Shown here: positions 33,823 through 41,090 of the stretch, one piece after another
How positions within the stretch are numbered: position 1 is the stretch's first letter
Layout of the letters: each line of letters starts with the position of its first letter
From: an uncultured Rhodobacterales bacterium
GTDB lineage: Bacteria; Pseudomonadota; Alphaproteobacteria; Rhodobacterales; Rhodobacteraceae
DNA length: 51,912 nucleotides
Direction of reading: 5' to 3'
Assembly (NCBI GenBank): GCA_903845215.1
Contig: CAIMWI010000009.1
Coordinates: 1 to 51,912 of the forward strand
The notes under the pieces: model-generated
Seen by the model: only the letters and a program-made list of their open reading frames with translations
Databases searched by the model: none
What the model was told of the DNA's origin: nothing
Made by a program: the position numbers and the translations under genes

Positions 33823-33868
33823 GAATTTTCGCAGAAAATTCGTAGCTTCGATTTTTCTGCGAAAAATC
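33823..33868. repeat. Inverted pair of hairpins, locus C, with a compensatory base-pair change
   Basis: The first copy, GAATTTTCGCAGAAAATTC (33823-33841), differs from the standard 19-mer at two positions that pair in the stem (T to A on one arm, A to T on the other), so the hairpin is preserved. The second copy at 33850-33868 is the standard GATTTTTCTGCGAAAAATC. The spacer is 8 nt. Unlike the other loci, it lies between genes on the same strand. Confidence 0.85.
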
Positions 33869-33873
33869 ACGCT

Positions 33874-34791
33874 TCACTTCACCGCTCCGGCAGCCATGCC
33901 TTTGATGATGAACCGTTCCAACCCGATGCCGATGATGATCAAAGGCAAGATCGCAGCAAAACTCAGCGCGGCCATGGACCACCACGAAATCCCTTGCGAA
34001 CCGGTTTGGCTAGCGACCATCACTGGCAGCGTGTTGGCATAGGTCGAGGTCAGAAGGGCCGCAAAGAAATACTCGTTCCAAGTCAAAACCAACGACAAGA
34101 TCAGCGCCGCCATCATGCCGGGCAGGGCAATGGGCAGGATGATGGTCAAATATGCACCCCAGATCGTTTGGCCATCGACCATGGCGGCCTCTTCCAACTC
34201 GGTTGGTATGCCTGCAAACTGATCTCGCATGATCCAGATGACGATGGGCAGGACCGAAAGGGTATACAGCAAGATCAATCCGATCTGGGTATCAAGCAGA
34301 GCAAGCTCCCGGTAAAGAACCAAGAAGGGCAGGGCCAGAACCACCGGCGGCAGGATCAACTGGCTGAGGAAGAAAAACGAGATATCGGCATTCTTCATCC
34401 ACAAAAACTTATAGCTGAACCGGCTTAGCCCATAGGCCGCCAAACTGCCCAAAGCCACCGCCAGCAGTGACGAGCTGACCGAGATCACCGTCGAATTGTA
34501 AAACCGACGAAGAAACTCTCCGCGCACAGTGGACTGTTCAAAGATTGTACTCGGCGATAGGCCAAGCGACTTCCAGCCTAGCCATTTGGGCGTAAAGTCC
34601 CACCAAGGCACAAGGCTGCCCTTCATCACATCCGGCGCCATTTTGAACGAGGTCGTAATCGTCCAGTAAATCGGAAACAGCGCCACGATGGCCCAAAAAA
34701 TCAACAGGCCATAGATAACAACTCGCCCTGTCCACCACTTGGCGCGGAAGGTGCGGTCAGCGGCGCTGTCGTGAAAGATCTGTGTCGTCAT
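33874..34791 (-). CDS. Sugar ABC transporter permease (MalG type)
   Basis: A 305-residue inner-membrane protein with six hydrophobic segments and the binding-protein-dependent permease loop 'EEAAMVDGQTIWGAYLTIILPIALPGMMAALI' (residues about 190-225; the EAA motif contacts the ATPase). The long periplasmic stretch after segment 1 (about residues 45-95) is larger than in MalG. It starts one nucleotide after the preceding permease gene. It most likely pairs with the binding protein at 39185-40819 and the ATPase at 41091-42140. Confidence 0.87.
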   Translation of the reverse strand: MTTQIFHDSAADRTFRAKWWTGRVVIYGLLIFWAIVALFPIYWTITTSFKMAPDVMKGSLVPWWDFTPKWLGWKSLGLSPSTIFEQSTVRGEFLRRFYNSTVISVSSSLLAVALGSLAAYGLSRFSYKFLWMKNADISFFFLSQLILPPVVLALPFLVLYRELALLDTQIGLILLYTLSVLPIVIWIMRDQFAGIPTELEEAAMVDGQTIWGAYLTIILPIALPGMMAALILSLVLTWNEYFFAALLTSTYANTLPVMVASQTGSQGISWWSMAALSFAAILPLIIIGIGLERFIIKGMAAGAVK

Positions 34792-34792
34792 G

Positions 34793-35896
34793 TCAGTAAC
34801 TCGATTTCATATAGCGATCCGCGGCTTTCATCAGCAGCGTCATGGCCACGATGATGATCGCCAGATAAACCATGGCCAACATTGTGCCGTAGCCCACATT
34901 CGAACGGTCACGGTATTCGCGGAAGATGAAACTGGTCACCGTGTCGGTCGCACCACCCGGCCCCCCCGATGTGACGGTGATCACGATATCTGCCAGCTTA
35001 AGCTTGAAGATCAACCGGATCAGAACCGCGGTGATGGAAACAGGCAACATCAAGGGAAAGGTCACCTCCCAAAAAGCCCGCCATCCGGTGGCACCGTCCA
35101 CCCGTGCTGCTTCTTGCAATTCTTTGGGGATGGCCTGCAATCCGGCCAAAATCATGATCATCATGAAGGGAATAAACGTCCACGCATCCATCAGCATCAT
35201 GGTGGATTTGGCGATCCACGGGGATGAGAAGAACGATGGCTCTGCCCAGCCCAGATGCTTCATCAGATTGGCCAAGGGGCCAAAGCGGGTTTCCATCATC
35301 GATTTGCCGATCATCCAAGACACGGCTACGGGCGACAGCATCAAGGGCATCAAGAAGGCCACGCGGAAAAACTTTTGGCCGCGGATATCGGCGTTCAGCA
35401 TCAAAGCCAGCGCAAAAGCCACCACATATTCGGGCAGGATCGCCAGCACATACCAAACCATATTGGTCAGCGCGTTCCAGTAGAACGGATCATGCCACAT
35501 CTGCACCAAGTTTGCCACGCCGTTGAAATGCCGCCCATCCAGCGAAGACAGGTTCCAGTCTGAGAAGGCAATGACCAGCCCGAAAAGCAACGGAAAAACA
35601 GTCAGCGAAACCACAAAAAGGGCGGCGGGCAGCACAAAAAGAATGCGTTTGCCCTGCTCTCCTTTGGCCAGCACCTGACCCCAGCACAGGCAAGCGGCGT
35701 AAAGCACATAGGCATAAAGCGTGGGACGCCAGTTGGTAAAGCCAAAGTCAAACCCGCCCCAAGCCTGCAACGTCTGCGCCAGCGCCACCAGCACCAAAAC
35801 TGCCGGAGAGCCCCAGATCAGCGCCAGGCCAAGGTTGCGCCGTGTCGGGCTGATGTTGTCACTTGCCACAACATGAAGAAGATCGCCTTCGCTCAT
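34793..35896 (-). CDS. Sugar ABC transporter permease (MalF type)
   Basis: A 367-residue inner-membrane protein with about eight hydrophobic segments and the EAA loop 'LQEAARVDGATGWRAFWEVTFPLMLPVS' (residues about 265-292). The ATG at 35896 is used; the base triplet before it is a TTG that could also initiate. It is the first gene of permease-permease-rbsD. In most sugar importers of this type the binding-protein gene comes immediately upstream. Here the puc genes intervene and the binding-protein gene lies 3.3 kb away on the same strand. Confidence 0.87.
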   Translation of the reverse strand: MSEGDLLHVVASDNISPTRRNLGLALIWGSPAVLVLVALAQTLQAWGGFDFGFTNWRPTLYAYVLYAACLCWGQVLAKGEQGKRILFVLPAALFVVSLTVFPLLFGLVIAFSDWNLSSLDGRHFNGVANLVQMWHDPFYWNALTNMVWYVLAILPEYVVAFALALMLNADIRGQKFFRVAFLMPLMLSPVAVSWMIGKSMMETRFGPLANLMKHLGWAEPSFFSSPWIAKSTMMLMDAWTFIPFMMIMILAGLQAIPKELQEAARVDGATGWRAFWEVTFPLMLPVSITAVLIRLIFKLKLADIVITVTSGGPGGATDTVTSFIFREYRDRSNVGYGTMLAMVYLAIIIVAMTLLMKAADRYMKSSY

Positions 35897-36189
35897 CAAA
35901 AATCCACCCAGCTTGCCTAGACCTACGTTAGCGAAACGGTGCCCACAGACAAGAGGGGAACTGTGCCCTCCGACCCATTGTCAGCGCGCGCGCGCTTGAC
36001 GTGTTCAAAGCGCTTTTCCGTGCCGGAATCATCCCATTTCTTGCCAAATTTTCCCAAAAATGCTGCAAAAATTTGTAAACAACGCAAAGTTGCTTTTGTC
36101 CGCCCACGTGAAGAAAAACCTTTAACTTAATGATAAATAACAGGTTAAAAACACTGGCTATACAAAGTACTTGCGGATTCTGGCAGATG

Positions 36190-36207
36190 TGTATCGATAA
36201 ACTTACA
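36190..36207. promoter_or_regulatory. PpsR/CrtJ-type operator TGT-N12-ACA, site 1
   Basis: TGT at 36190-36192 and ACA at 36205-36207 with exactly 12 nt between them match the TGT-N12-ACA consensus of the photosynthesis repressor PpsR/CrtJ. It lies about 145 nt before the pucB start, paired with site 2 eight nucleotides downstream. Confidence 0.78.
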
Positions 36208-36215
36208 GTTGTAAA

Positions 36216-36233
36216 TGTTCCGATATGGTGACA
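36216..36233. promoter_or_regulatory. PpsR/CrtJ-type operator TGT-N12-ACA, site 2
   Basis: TGT at 36216-36218 and ACA at 36231-36233 with 12 nt between. The centre-to-centre distance to site 1 is 26 nt, suited to cooperative binding of two PpsR dimers. It implies oxygen- and light-dependent repression of puc. Confidence 0.78.
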
Positions 36234-36351
36234 CATTGACCTTGGGCGAGGCGGCAGTCTGGGCTGTGTTTCAACGTCACCGCGCCGGGCGGAGGGAAAG
36301 TCGTCAGTCCGTCCAAGCAAAATAGACGACGAGGGCACGGAGGAAATTTCA

Positions 36352-36507
36352 ATGTCCAACGATCCTAACAAGGTCTGGCCGACCGGCCTGACCCTGAGCG
36401 AAGCTGAAGAAGTTCACAGCTACCTCATCGACGGCACCCGTGTGTTTGGGGTTATTGCCCTGATCGCACATATTCTGGTGGCCGTTTCCACCCCGTGGCT
36501 GGGCTAA
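36352..36507 (+). CDS. pucB: Light-harvesting complex 2 beta subunit PucB
   Basis: A 51-residue LH2 beta polypeptide, the same length as the Rhodobacter sphaeroides protein. It shows 'NKVWPTGLTLSEAEEVH' at the N-terminus with H22 (B800-region histidine), 'DGTRVFGVIALIAH' with H40 as the B850 bacteriochlorophyll ligand, and the C-terminal 'TPWLG'. There is one membrane helix (about residues 28-47). The ribosome site GGAGGA precedes the ATG. It is followed 10 nt later by pucA. The gene is too short for many gene finders. Confidence 0.95.
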   Translation: MSNDPNKVWPTGLTLSEAEEVHSYLIDGTRVFGVIALIAHILVAVSTPWLG

Positions 36508-36517
36508 GGGGCGCATC

Positions 36518-36826
36518 ATGAACAACGCAAAGATGTGGCTTGTGGTCAGCCCGAATATCGGCGTTCCGCTGTTCCTTGGGGCAGTGGCCGTCGGCTCTTT
36601 CGCCGTCCATGTGATGGTGTTGAGCAAAACCCATTGGTTCGAAGACTTCGCGTCGGGCAAGCCCTTGGGAACAACCGCTTCGGTCATCTTGCCGACAGAC
36701 GGCTTGGCACCTGCAAATGCAGCCTACCTTGCCCCTGGTTCGCAAGACGTGCTTGTCGTGATGCCCGATGGCACCACAGCGCATGCGGTCCTGCAGGCTC
36801 CCGTTGCAGCGGGAACTTTGAACTAG
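36518..36826 (+). CDS. pucA: Light-harvesting complex 2 alpha subunit PucA with a long C-terminal extension
   Basis: The first 55 residues are a typical LH2 alpha chain: 'MWLVVSPNIGVPLFLGAVAVG', the membrane helix, H31 as the B850 ligand, then 'LSKTHWFEDF'. Positions 44-45, which are Tyr-Tyr in R. sphaeroides and hydrogen-bond the B850 pigments, are F44-A45 here. After residue 55 there is an extra tail of about 47 residues rich in A, P, V and G, giving 102 residues instead of the usual 50-60. The tail should lie on the periplasmic side. Identity is certain; the tail's role is unknown. Confidence 0.93.
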   Translation: MNNAKMWLVVSPNIGVPLFLGAVAVGSFAVHVMVLSKTHWFEDFASGKPLGTTASVILPTDGLAPANAAYLAPGSQDVLVVMPDGTTAHAVLQAPVAAGTLN

Positions 36827-36831
36827 CTGAC

Positions 36832-36854
36832 ATCGCCCCGGTTTTCGGGGCGAT
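36832..36854 (+). other. First hairpin between pucA and pucC
   Basis: ATCGCCCCG (36832-36840) pairs with CGGGGCGAT (36846-36854), 9 bp, loop GTTTT, 5 nt after the pucA stop. It has no T-tract. Hairpins here in puc operons typically protect the abundant pucBA transcript relative to pucC. Confidence 0.7.
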
Positions 36855-36866
36855 ACGGCGTCAGGT

Positions 36867-36909
36867 GTGGGGCCTCGTGTCCTCCGGCATGCGGGCCCCA
36901 CCCGTCCTT
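36867..36909 (+). terminator. Second hairpin between pucA and pucC, partial terminator
   Basis: GTGGGGCC (36867-36874) pairs with GGCCCCAC (36894-36901), 8 bp, 19-nt loop, followed by CCGTCCTTTT. It could terminate part of transcription before pucC. Confidence 0.55.
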
Positions 36910-36957
36910 TTCACGTGCGGCTAAAGCCGTGCGTTTTGCAAGAATGGCCCGGGAAAG

Positions 36958-38388
36958 ATGATCAGCATCAAAAGCTTTGCCATCCGCAAGATTTCAGCCT
37001 TTGGCATGAAATACCTGCCCTTCGCTGATGCCGCGAGCGAGGCTGTGCCTTTGTCGCGCTTGCTGCGGCTGTCGTTGTTTCAGGTGACGGTGGGTATGGC
37101 GCTGGTGCTGATGGTGGGCACGCTCAACCGGGTGATGATCGTTGAGCTGAACGTGCCGGCAACGCTGGTGGGGGCAATGTTGGCCTTGCCTTTGGTCTTT
37201 GCGCCGTTTCGCGCGCTGATCGGGTTTAAATCTGACACATTCAAATCGGCTTTGGGGCTTCGGCGGTTGCCCTATATTTTTAAGGGCACCATGCTGCAAT
37301 TTGGCGGCTTTGCGATCATGCCCTTTGCTTTGCTGGTCTTGTCGGGCTACGGCAAAGCGGCCCAAGCCCCGCATTGGATTGGCGAAGTGGCGGCGGCCTT
37401 GGCATTTTTGTTGGTAGGGGCGGGTGTGCATATGGTTCAGACCGTGGGTCTGGCCTTGGCGACCGATCTGGTCGAGGAAGACGATCAACCCAAAGTCGTG
37501 GGCCTGATGTATGTCAGCCTGCTGGCGGGCATGATCGTCAGCGCCTTCATCTATGGCGCGGCACTGGAAACCTATTCCCCGCTGCGCTTGATCCAAGTGA
37601 TCCAGGGTTCGGCCCTCTTGACCGTGGTGTTGAACGGCCTGGCCATGTGGAAGCAAGAGGCCCGCGACCGTGTGCGCGGGAATGCCGTGCGCACCACCGA
37701 ACCCAGCTTTGCCCAAGCTTGGGCCCGTTTGTCCGAACGCCCCGGTTTGATGCGGCTATTGGCGATTATCGCCTTTGGCACTGCCGGATTTGGCATGGCC
37801 GATGTGCTGATGGAACCCTTTGGCGGCCAAGTCTTGCAGATGAGTGTCGCGGAAACAACACGTTTGACTGTCTATCTGGCCATGGGCACCCTTGTGGGCT
37901 TTACCATGGCATCGCGGTGGATGGGGCGGGGCGCAAGGCCAATTGATGTGGCGATTTATGGCGCACTGATTGGCGTTCCGGCCTTTGGCCTGATCATCCT
38001 GTCAGCCCATCTTTTGTCGATTGCCGTGCTGATTGCGGCCACTTTGGCCGCAGGCTTTGGCGCGGGCTTGTTCGGCCACGGGACTTTGACCACCACGATG
38101 CGCACTGCCCCGCGCGACCAGATCGGGCTATCGCTGGGCGCTTGGGGGGCGGTGCAGACCACCTCGGCGGGGGCCTCGATTGCCGTGGGGGGCTTTTTGC
38201 GCGACCGCTTGCAAAGCGGCAGCGCGGGGGCGCATTCCTCTAGCGCATATATTCCGGTATTTTGCCTTGAGATTGGGCTTTTGGTTTTGGCCCTTTTGCT
38301 GGCCTTTCCGATCTTTGGGCGGGCAGGGCGCCCCAATGATGCCCAAAAAACCGCGCAAGACGGCTTTGCCAAGAGCAATGCCGGTTGA
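36958..38388 (+). CDS. pucC: LH2 assembly protein PucC (BCD/MFS family)
   Basis: A 476-residue membrane protein with about 12 hydrophobic segments and the PucC/LhaA family features 'LFQVTVGMALVLMVGTLNRVMIVEL' (segment 1), 'APFRALIGFKSDTF' (residues about 82-95) and 'GLRRLPYIFKGTML' (about 101-114). It is needed for insertion and assembly of LH2 in the intracytoplasmic membrane, probably by delivering bacteriochlorophyll. It follows pucBA after 131 nt with two hairpins, so it is expected at lower level. The ATG at 36958 follows GGGAAAG. Confidence 0.92.
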   Translation: MISIKSFAIRKISAFGMKYLPFADAASEAVPLSRLLRLSLFQVTVGMALVLMVGTLNRVMIVELNVPATLVGAMLALPLVFAPFRALIGFKSDTFKSALGLRRLPYIFKGTMLQFGGFAIMPFALLVLSGYGKAAQAPHWIGEVAAALAFLLVGAGVHMVQTVGLALATDLVEEDDQPKVVGLMYVSLLAGMIVSAFIYGAALETYSPLRLIQVIQGSALLTVVLNGLAMWKQEARDRVRGNAVRTTEPSFAQAWARLSERPGLMRLLAIIAFGTAGFGMADVLMEPFGGQVLQMSVAETTRLTVYLAMGTLVGFTMASRWMGRGARPIDVAIYGALIGVPAFGLIILSAHLLSIAVLIAATLAAGFGAGLFGHGTLTTTMRTAPRDQIGLSLGAWGAVQTTSAGASIAVGGFLRDRLQSGSAGAHSSSAYIPVFCLEIGLLVLALLLAFPIFGRAGRPNDAQKTAQDGFAKSNAG

Positions 38389-38446
38389 CAGATGACAAAG
38401 CCAAGCCAGACTAAACCCAACTTATGACAAAGGGAGAAGGTGCCAC

Positions 38447-39034
38447 ATGACAACGATCATCACCCGACTTTACGCCGATAAGGCCACCGCAGAGACAGTC
38501 GCCGCTGCCCTTGTCAGCGGTGGATTGACGGCTGACACCATCAGCGTGATCAGCCATGCCGATGCTGCCGCGATGAATGCCGCCCGCGTGCCGTCGGCCT
38601 CGGCAGCCAAATATGCCGCCGCTATGACGGGCGGGCAGGCGCTTTTGGTGGCCGAGGTTGGGTTTAACCCCGTGGGTGCTGCCCGTAAGGCCGCCAAAAT
38701 CGTCGGGCGCACCGCCTCGATTGCCTGCGGTGTGCATGACGAAGATGCCTATATCGCTGAATCTGTCGATCCGGCCTATGCCACTTCGGTGATCAAGGGC
38801 GGCGGTTTGATGCTGACCAACGAACACGCCAGCCTGCCGCATGGCTTCATCCTTAGCAAAAATCCGATTTCGCGCAACCGTCCAAAATCGGCGGTCATGC
38901 GGGGCGGGGCTTATATGTCCAAAGCTTTCTGGCCGATGAAACTGGTGACAACACCAGCCTCAAAACGCTCGGCCATATCGGGCGGCAAGTTGATGTCGTC
39001 GATCTTCGGTTTGGTCACGATTTACCACCGCTAA
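38447..39034 (+). CDS. Unknown protein downstream of pucC
   Basis: A 195-residue soluble-looking protein starting MTTIITRLYADKATAETVAA. The first 35 residues resemble the alpha/beta start of general-stress 17M-like proteins, with a strand, a helix and then 'LTADTISVIS'. The rest is alanine- and glycine-rich with a basic C-terminus ending 'SIFGLVTIYHR'. No signal peptide or membrane helix. It has a good ribosome site (GGGAGAAGG), lies 58 nt after pucC and is closed by a strong terminator, so it is part of the puc unit. A role in LH2 biogenesis is inference only. Confidence 0.65.
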   Translation: MTTIITRLYADKATAETVAAALVSGGLTADTISVISHADAAAMNAARVPSASAAKYAAAMTGGQALLVAEVGFNPVGAARKAAKIVGRTASIACGVHDEDAYIAESVDPAYATSVIKGGGLMLTNEHASLPHGFILSKNPISRNRPKSAVMRGGAYMSKAFWPMKLVTTPASKRSAISGGKLMSSIFGLVTIYHR

Positions 39035-39061
39035 GCGGATCGAACCAACCCAACCCAACCC

Positions 39062-39093
39062 AACGGCGCAGTCAAACCCTGCGCCGTTTTTTC
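39062..39093 (+). terminator. Rho-independent terminator of the puc operon
   Basis: AACGGCGCAG (39062-39071) pairs with CTGCGCCGTT (39079-39088), 10 bp, 7-nt loop, followed by a run of six T. A CCAAC pentamer repeat stands just before it. Confidence 0.9.
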
Positions 39094-39112
39094 ATGTCTC
39101 AACGGGCACAAA

Positions 39113-39142
39113 GAAAAAGCGCGCCGGTTTCCCGGCGCGCTT
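39113..39142 (-). terminator. Rho-independent terminator of the binding-protein gene
   Basis: On the minus strand an 11-bp stem (AAGCGCGCCGG with CCGGCGCGCTT; arms 39117-39127 and 39132-39142) is followed by TTTTTC. Transcripts of the binding-protein gene should stop here, before reaching the puc genes. Confidence 0.85.
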
Positions 39143-39155
39143 GTCTGGATGCGTT

Positions 39156-39177
39156 GGATGGGCCCAAAGGCCCATCC
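39156..39177 (-). other. Stability-type hairpin directly after the binding-protein gene
   Basis: GGATGGGCC (39156-39164) and GGCCCATCC (39169-39177) form a 9-bp stem with a CAAA loop, 8 nt past the stop at 39185. Such hairpins often protect abundant binding-protein mRNA from 3' decay. Confidence 0.6.
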
Positions 39178-39184
39178 GGCCCGA

Positions 39185-40819
39185 TCACAGGCCCAAAGAG
39201 GCCTTGTAGAGGGCGATCTGACCATCGCGACCGATCTGGTCGGTGATCTTTTCCCAAGCGGCGGCAATCGCATCGGCGGTTTCTTGTGCCGATTTGTAGG
39301 TGCCTGCATAGCCCTTGGCCAGTTCGTCCTCGGCGACCGAGTAGTACTGGAAGATGCCGGGGATACGCGGTTCAATCGCAGCGTTCGGGTGGTTGTAGCT
39401 GTCCGCGTTCGAGCCGAGGTAATCTGCCACAAAGTCCTTGTCGTACCCTGCTGCAGCCCATTCGTCATACGAGAAGTGGCTGTTGCGATAGGGCTGGAAG
39501 CCCGAGGGGTAAGCCGCAGTCCACAGCGAGATGTCTTTGCCGCCCAGATGGGCTGCTGCAGACCATGCTGCCTTGCGCTTCTTCTCGTCGCCCGACACGC
39601 GGCTGGTCACATAGATGCCCCAGCCCAGATAGGCCATGTTCGGGGCAAAGTTGCCGCCCTCGGGGGTTTCCCACTCACCCGTCTGTGAGTTGTAGACCTT
39701 TTCCGAACCCGGGTTGATCGAGAAGCCCACAACGTCACCCACAACCGACGAGTCGGAGGTTTTGGCGTTGGAACCCACGTCGCCCCACCAGCAGATGCCC
39801 GAACCCGTGCCAGCCAAGAACTGCTGGAACGCGGTTGTGCCGGGGTCGGCGTTGATCTGGTCTGCGGGCAGGTTCGGGATGTTGTCCATCACGTCCTGGA
39901 TTGCCTGCACCCAAGCCGGGTTGTTGACGCGCGGCTTCATTGTGTCGGGGTCAAACAGCCATGCCGGATCGGACGGATGCTTGGCATAGGCCGAAGCGCG
40001 GTCTTCAAGGAAGTAGAAGCCAAAGCCACCCCAGCCTTTCAGCGGGTCAAGGTAACCTACGGCGTCTTGACCTGTCAGCGGGTCTTTTTGGCCCTTCACG
40101 GCGGCAGAGTAAGCGTTCACGCCCTGCCAAGTGGTTGGGGCTTCGGCCATGCCCGAGATCGAGCCTTCGCCGAAATAGTCTTTGCGGTAAGCGAACGTGT
40201 GGCAGTCGCCGTCAACCGTGATGCGGTAGGTCTTGCCAGCCCAAGTGCCGACTGGCGCTTTGAGGTAGTTCACATAGTCGTCCATGTCGATTTGGGCTTT
40301 GACCCAATCGGGCATCTCGTCCAGCAGGCCTTTGCCGGCGGTGTCACCCTCGAAGGGCGCGCCCATCTCGACGATGTCGAAGTCAACCGTGCCGGTGGCA
40401 ATCGCTTGCTGCAGGCGGGGGTTATAGTCAGCCTGGGCCAAGTCGATCCAGTTGATCTTGGCACCGGTGTATTTTTCCCACGAGGCTAGGAAGCCACGGA
40501 ACAACAGGTTGTGCAGGTTCTGGTTGTTCAGCCCCATGAAGCTCAGCTCGACACCGGCGAACTCGCCTTCGGCGACGTTCGCTTTGGTGGCGCCCAAGCA
40601 AAGTTCGCCCACCTTTTGCCAATCGGCATCCGTCGGAGAGCCATTGCCCACGCCCGGAATGGCCAAGATCTGCTGGCGCAGATCGTCTTGGGCCATAGCG
40701 GCTTTGGCACCGATCAGGCTGCCCATCATCGACAAGGCGCCAACCGAAGCGGCCCCCTTCAGCACGCCACGACGGGTCAGACCCGAATTGACGATATGGT
40801 TGTAGAGTTCGACCTTCAT
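39185..40819 (-). CDS. ABC transporter extracellular solute-binding protein with Tat signal
   Basis: A 544-residue family-1-like sugar-binding protein, larger than the usual 420. The N-terminus has the twin-arginine motif 'TRRGVLKGAAS' (residues 15-25), a hydrophobic stretch and 'AKAAMAQDD' with likely cleavage after AMA (about residue 42), so export is probably by the Tat route and the protein is periplasmic. Mid-protein 'GTVDFDIVEMGAPF' and 'PAWVQAIQDVMDN' fit the fold. GGGAGG precedes the ATG. It is divergent from the ATPase gene over the third CTAACATG palindrome. Its cognate permeases are 3.3 kb downstream beyond the puc genes. Confidence 0.85.
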   Translation of the reverse strand: MKVELYNHIVNSGLTRRGVLKGAASVGALSMMGSLIGAKAAMAQDDLRQQILAIPGVGNGSPTDADWQKVGELCLGATKANVAEGEFAGVELSFMGLNNQNLHNLLFRGFLASWEKYTGAKINWIDLAQADYNPRLQQAIATGTVDFDIVEMGAPFEGDTAGKGLLDEMPDWVKAQIDMDDYVNYLKAPVGTWAGKTYRITVDGDCHTFAYRKDYFGEGSISGMAEAPTTWQGVNAYSAAVKGQKDPLTGQDAVGYLDPLKGWGGFGFYFLEDRASAYAKHPSDPAWLFDPDTMKPRVNNPAWVQAIQDVMDNIPNLPADQINADPGTTAFQQFLAGTGSGICWWGDVGSNAKTSDSSVVGDVVGFSINPGSEKVYNSQTGEWETPEGGNFAPNMAYLGWGIYVTSRVSGDEKKRKAAWSAAAHLGGKDISLWTAAYPSGFQPYRNSHFSYDEWAAAGYDKDFVADYLGSNADSYNHPNAAIEPRIPGIFQYYSVAEDELAKGYAGTYKSAQETADAIAAAWEKITDQIGRDGQIALYKASLGL

Positions 40820-40985
40820 TCATTCCTCCCAAAATGTTTCCGCGTCAGGCGGCAGGTTCTGGACTTGGAAAGCTGGTCTGACCCAAGCGGGGCCCGTGTT
40901 ATAAGCTTTGCTTTCCGCACCCTAGGGTCCAGACTCGTCTAGACTTGGCGTGACTTTCCCGCGAGTGCGCGCACAAGTCAAGCAT

Positions 40986-41010
40986 CTAACATGTTAGCGT
41001 GCTAGATGAT
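40986..41010. promoter_or_regulatory. CTAACATGTTAG operator (site 3), binding protein / ATPase divergent region
   Basis: CTAACATGTTAG (40986-40997) is identical to site 1. It extends into CGTGCTAG (to 41005), giving a second overlapping half-site, and the whole is framed by CATCTA and TAGATG. It lies 94 nt before the ATPase start and 167 nt before the binding-protein start. It probably places the importer under the GntR regulator at 25408. Confidence 0.65.
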
Positions 41011-41090
41011 GGACAGCGCTGCAACGCTGAGGTACGAATTTGCAAAGCTTGGTTTTCTAAGCAAGGTGTAAGAGACGTTCGGGAGGAATT

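Larger units (their letters stand above)
35897..36351. promoter_or_regulatory. 455-nt divergent control region of the sugar permeases and pucBA
   Basis: No gene is visible here. The stretch from about 36050 to 36235 is AT-rich and holds the two PpsR-type sites listed separately. A CG-alternating run (about 35987-35996) and TTGA-N5-TCAA (35997-36009) lie nearer the permease side. The permease operon must have its own promoter here because the upstream puc genes face away. A ribosome site (GGAGGA) stands before pucB. Confidence 0.6.

Noticed and set aside
35915-35935. CCTAGACCTACGTTAGCG before the permease operon as a fourth GntR site
   Set aside because: Only one half (GTTAGCG) resembles the palindrome; the other half does not match CTAACATG. 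At most a relic.
39042-39064. CCAAC pentamer repeats before the puc terminator
   Set aside because: Four short copies in a non-coding gap; no sign of function, and too short for a meaningful satellite.
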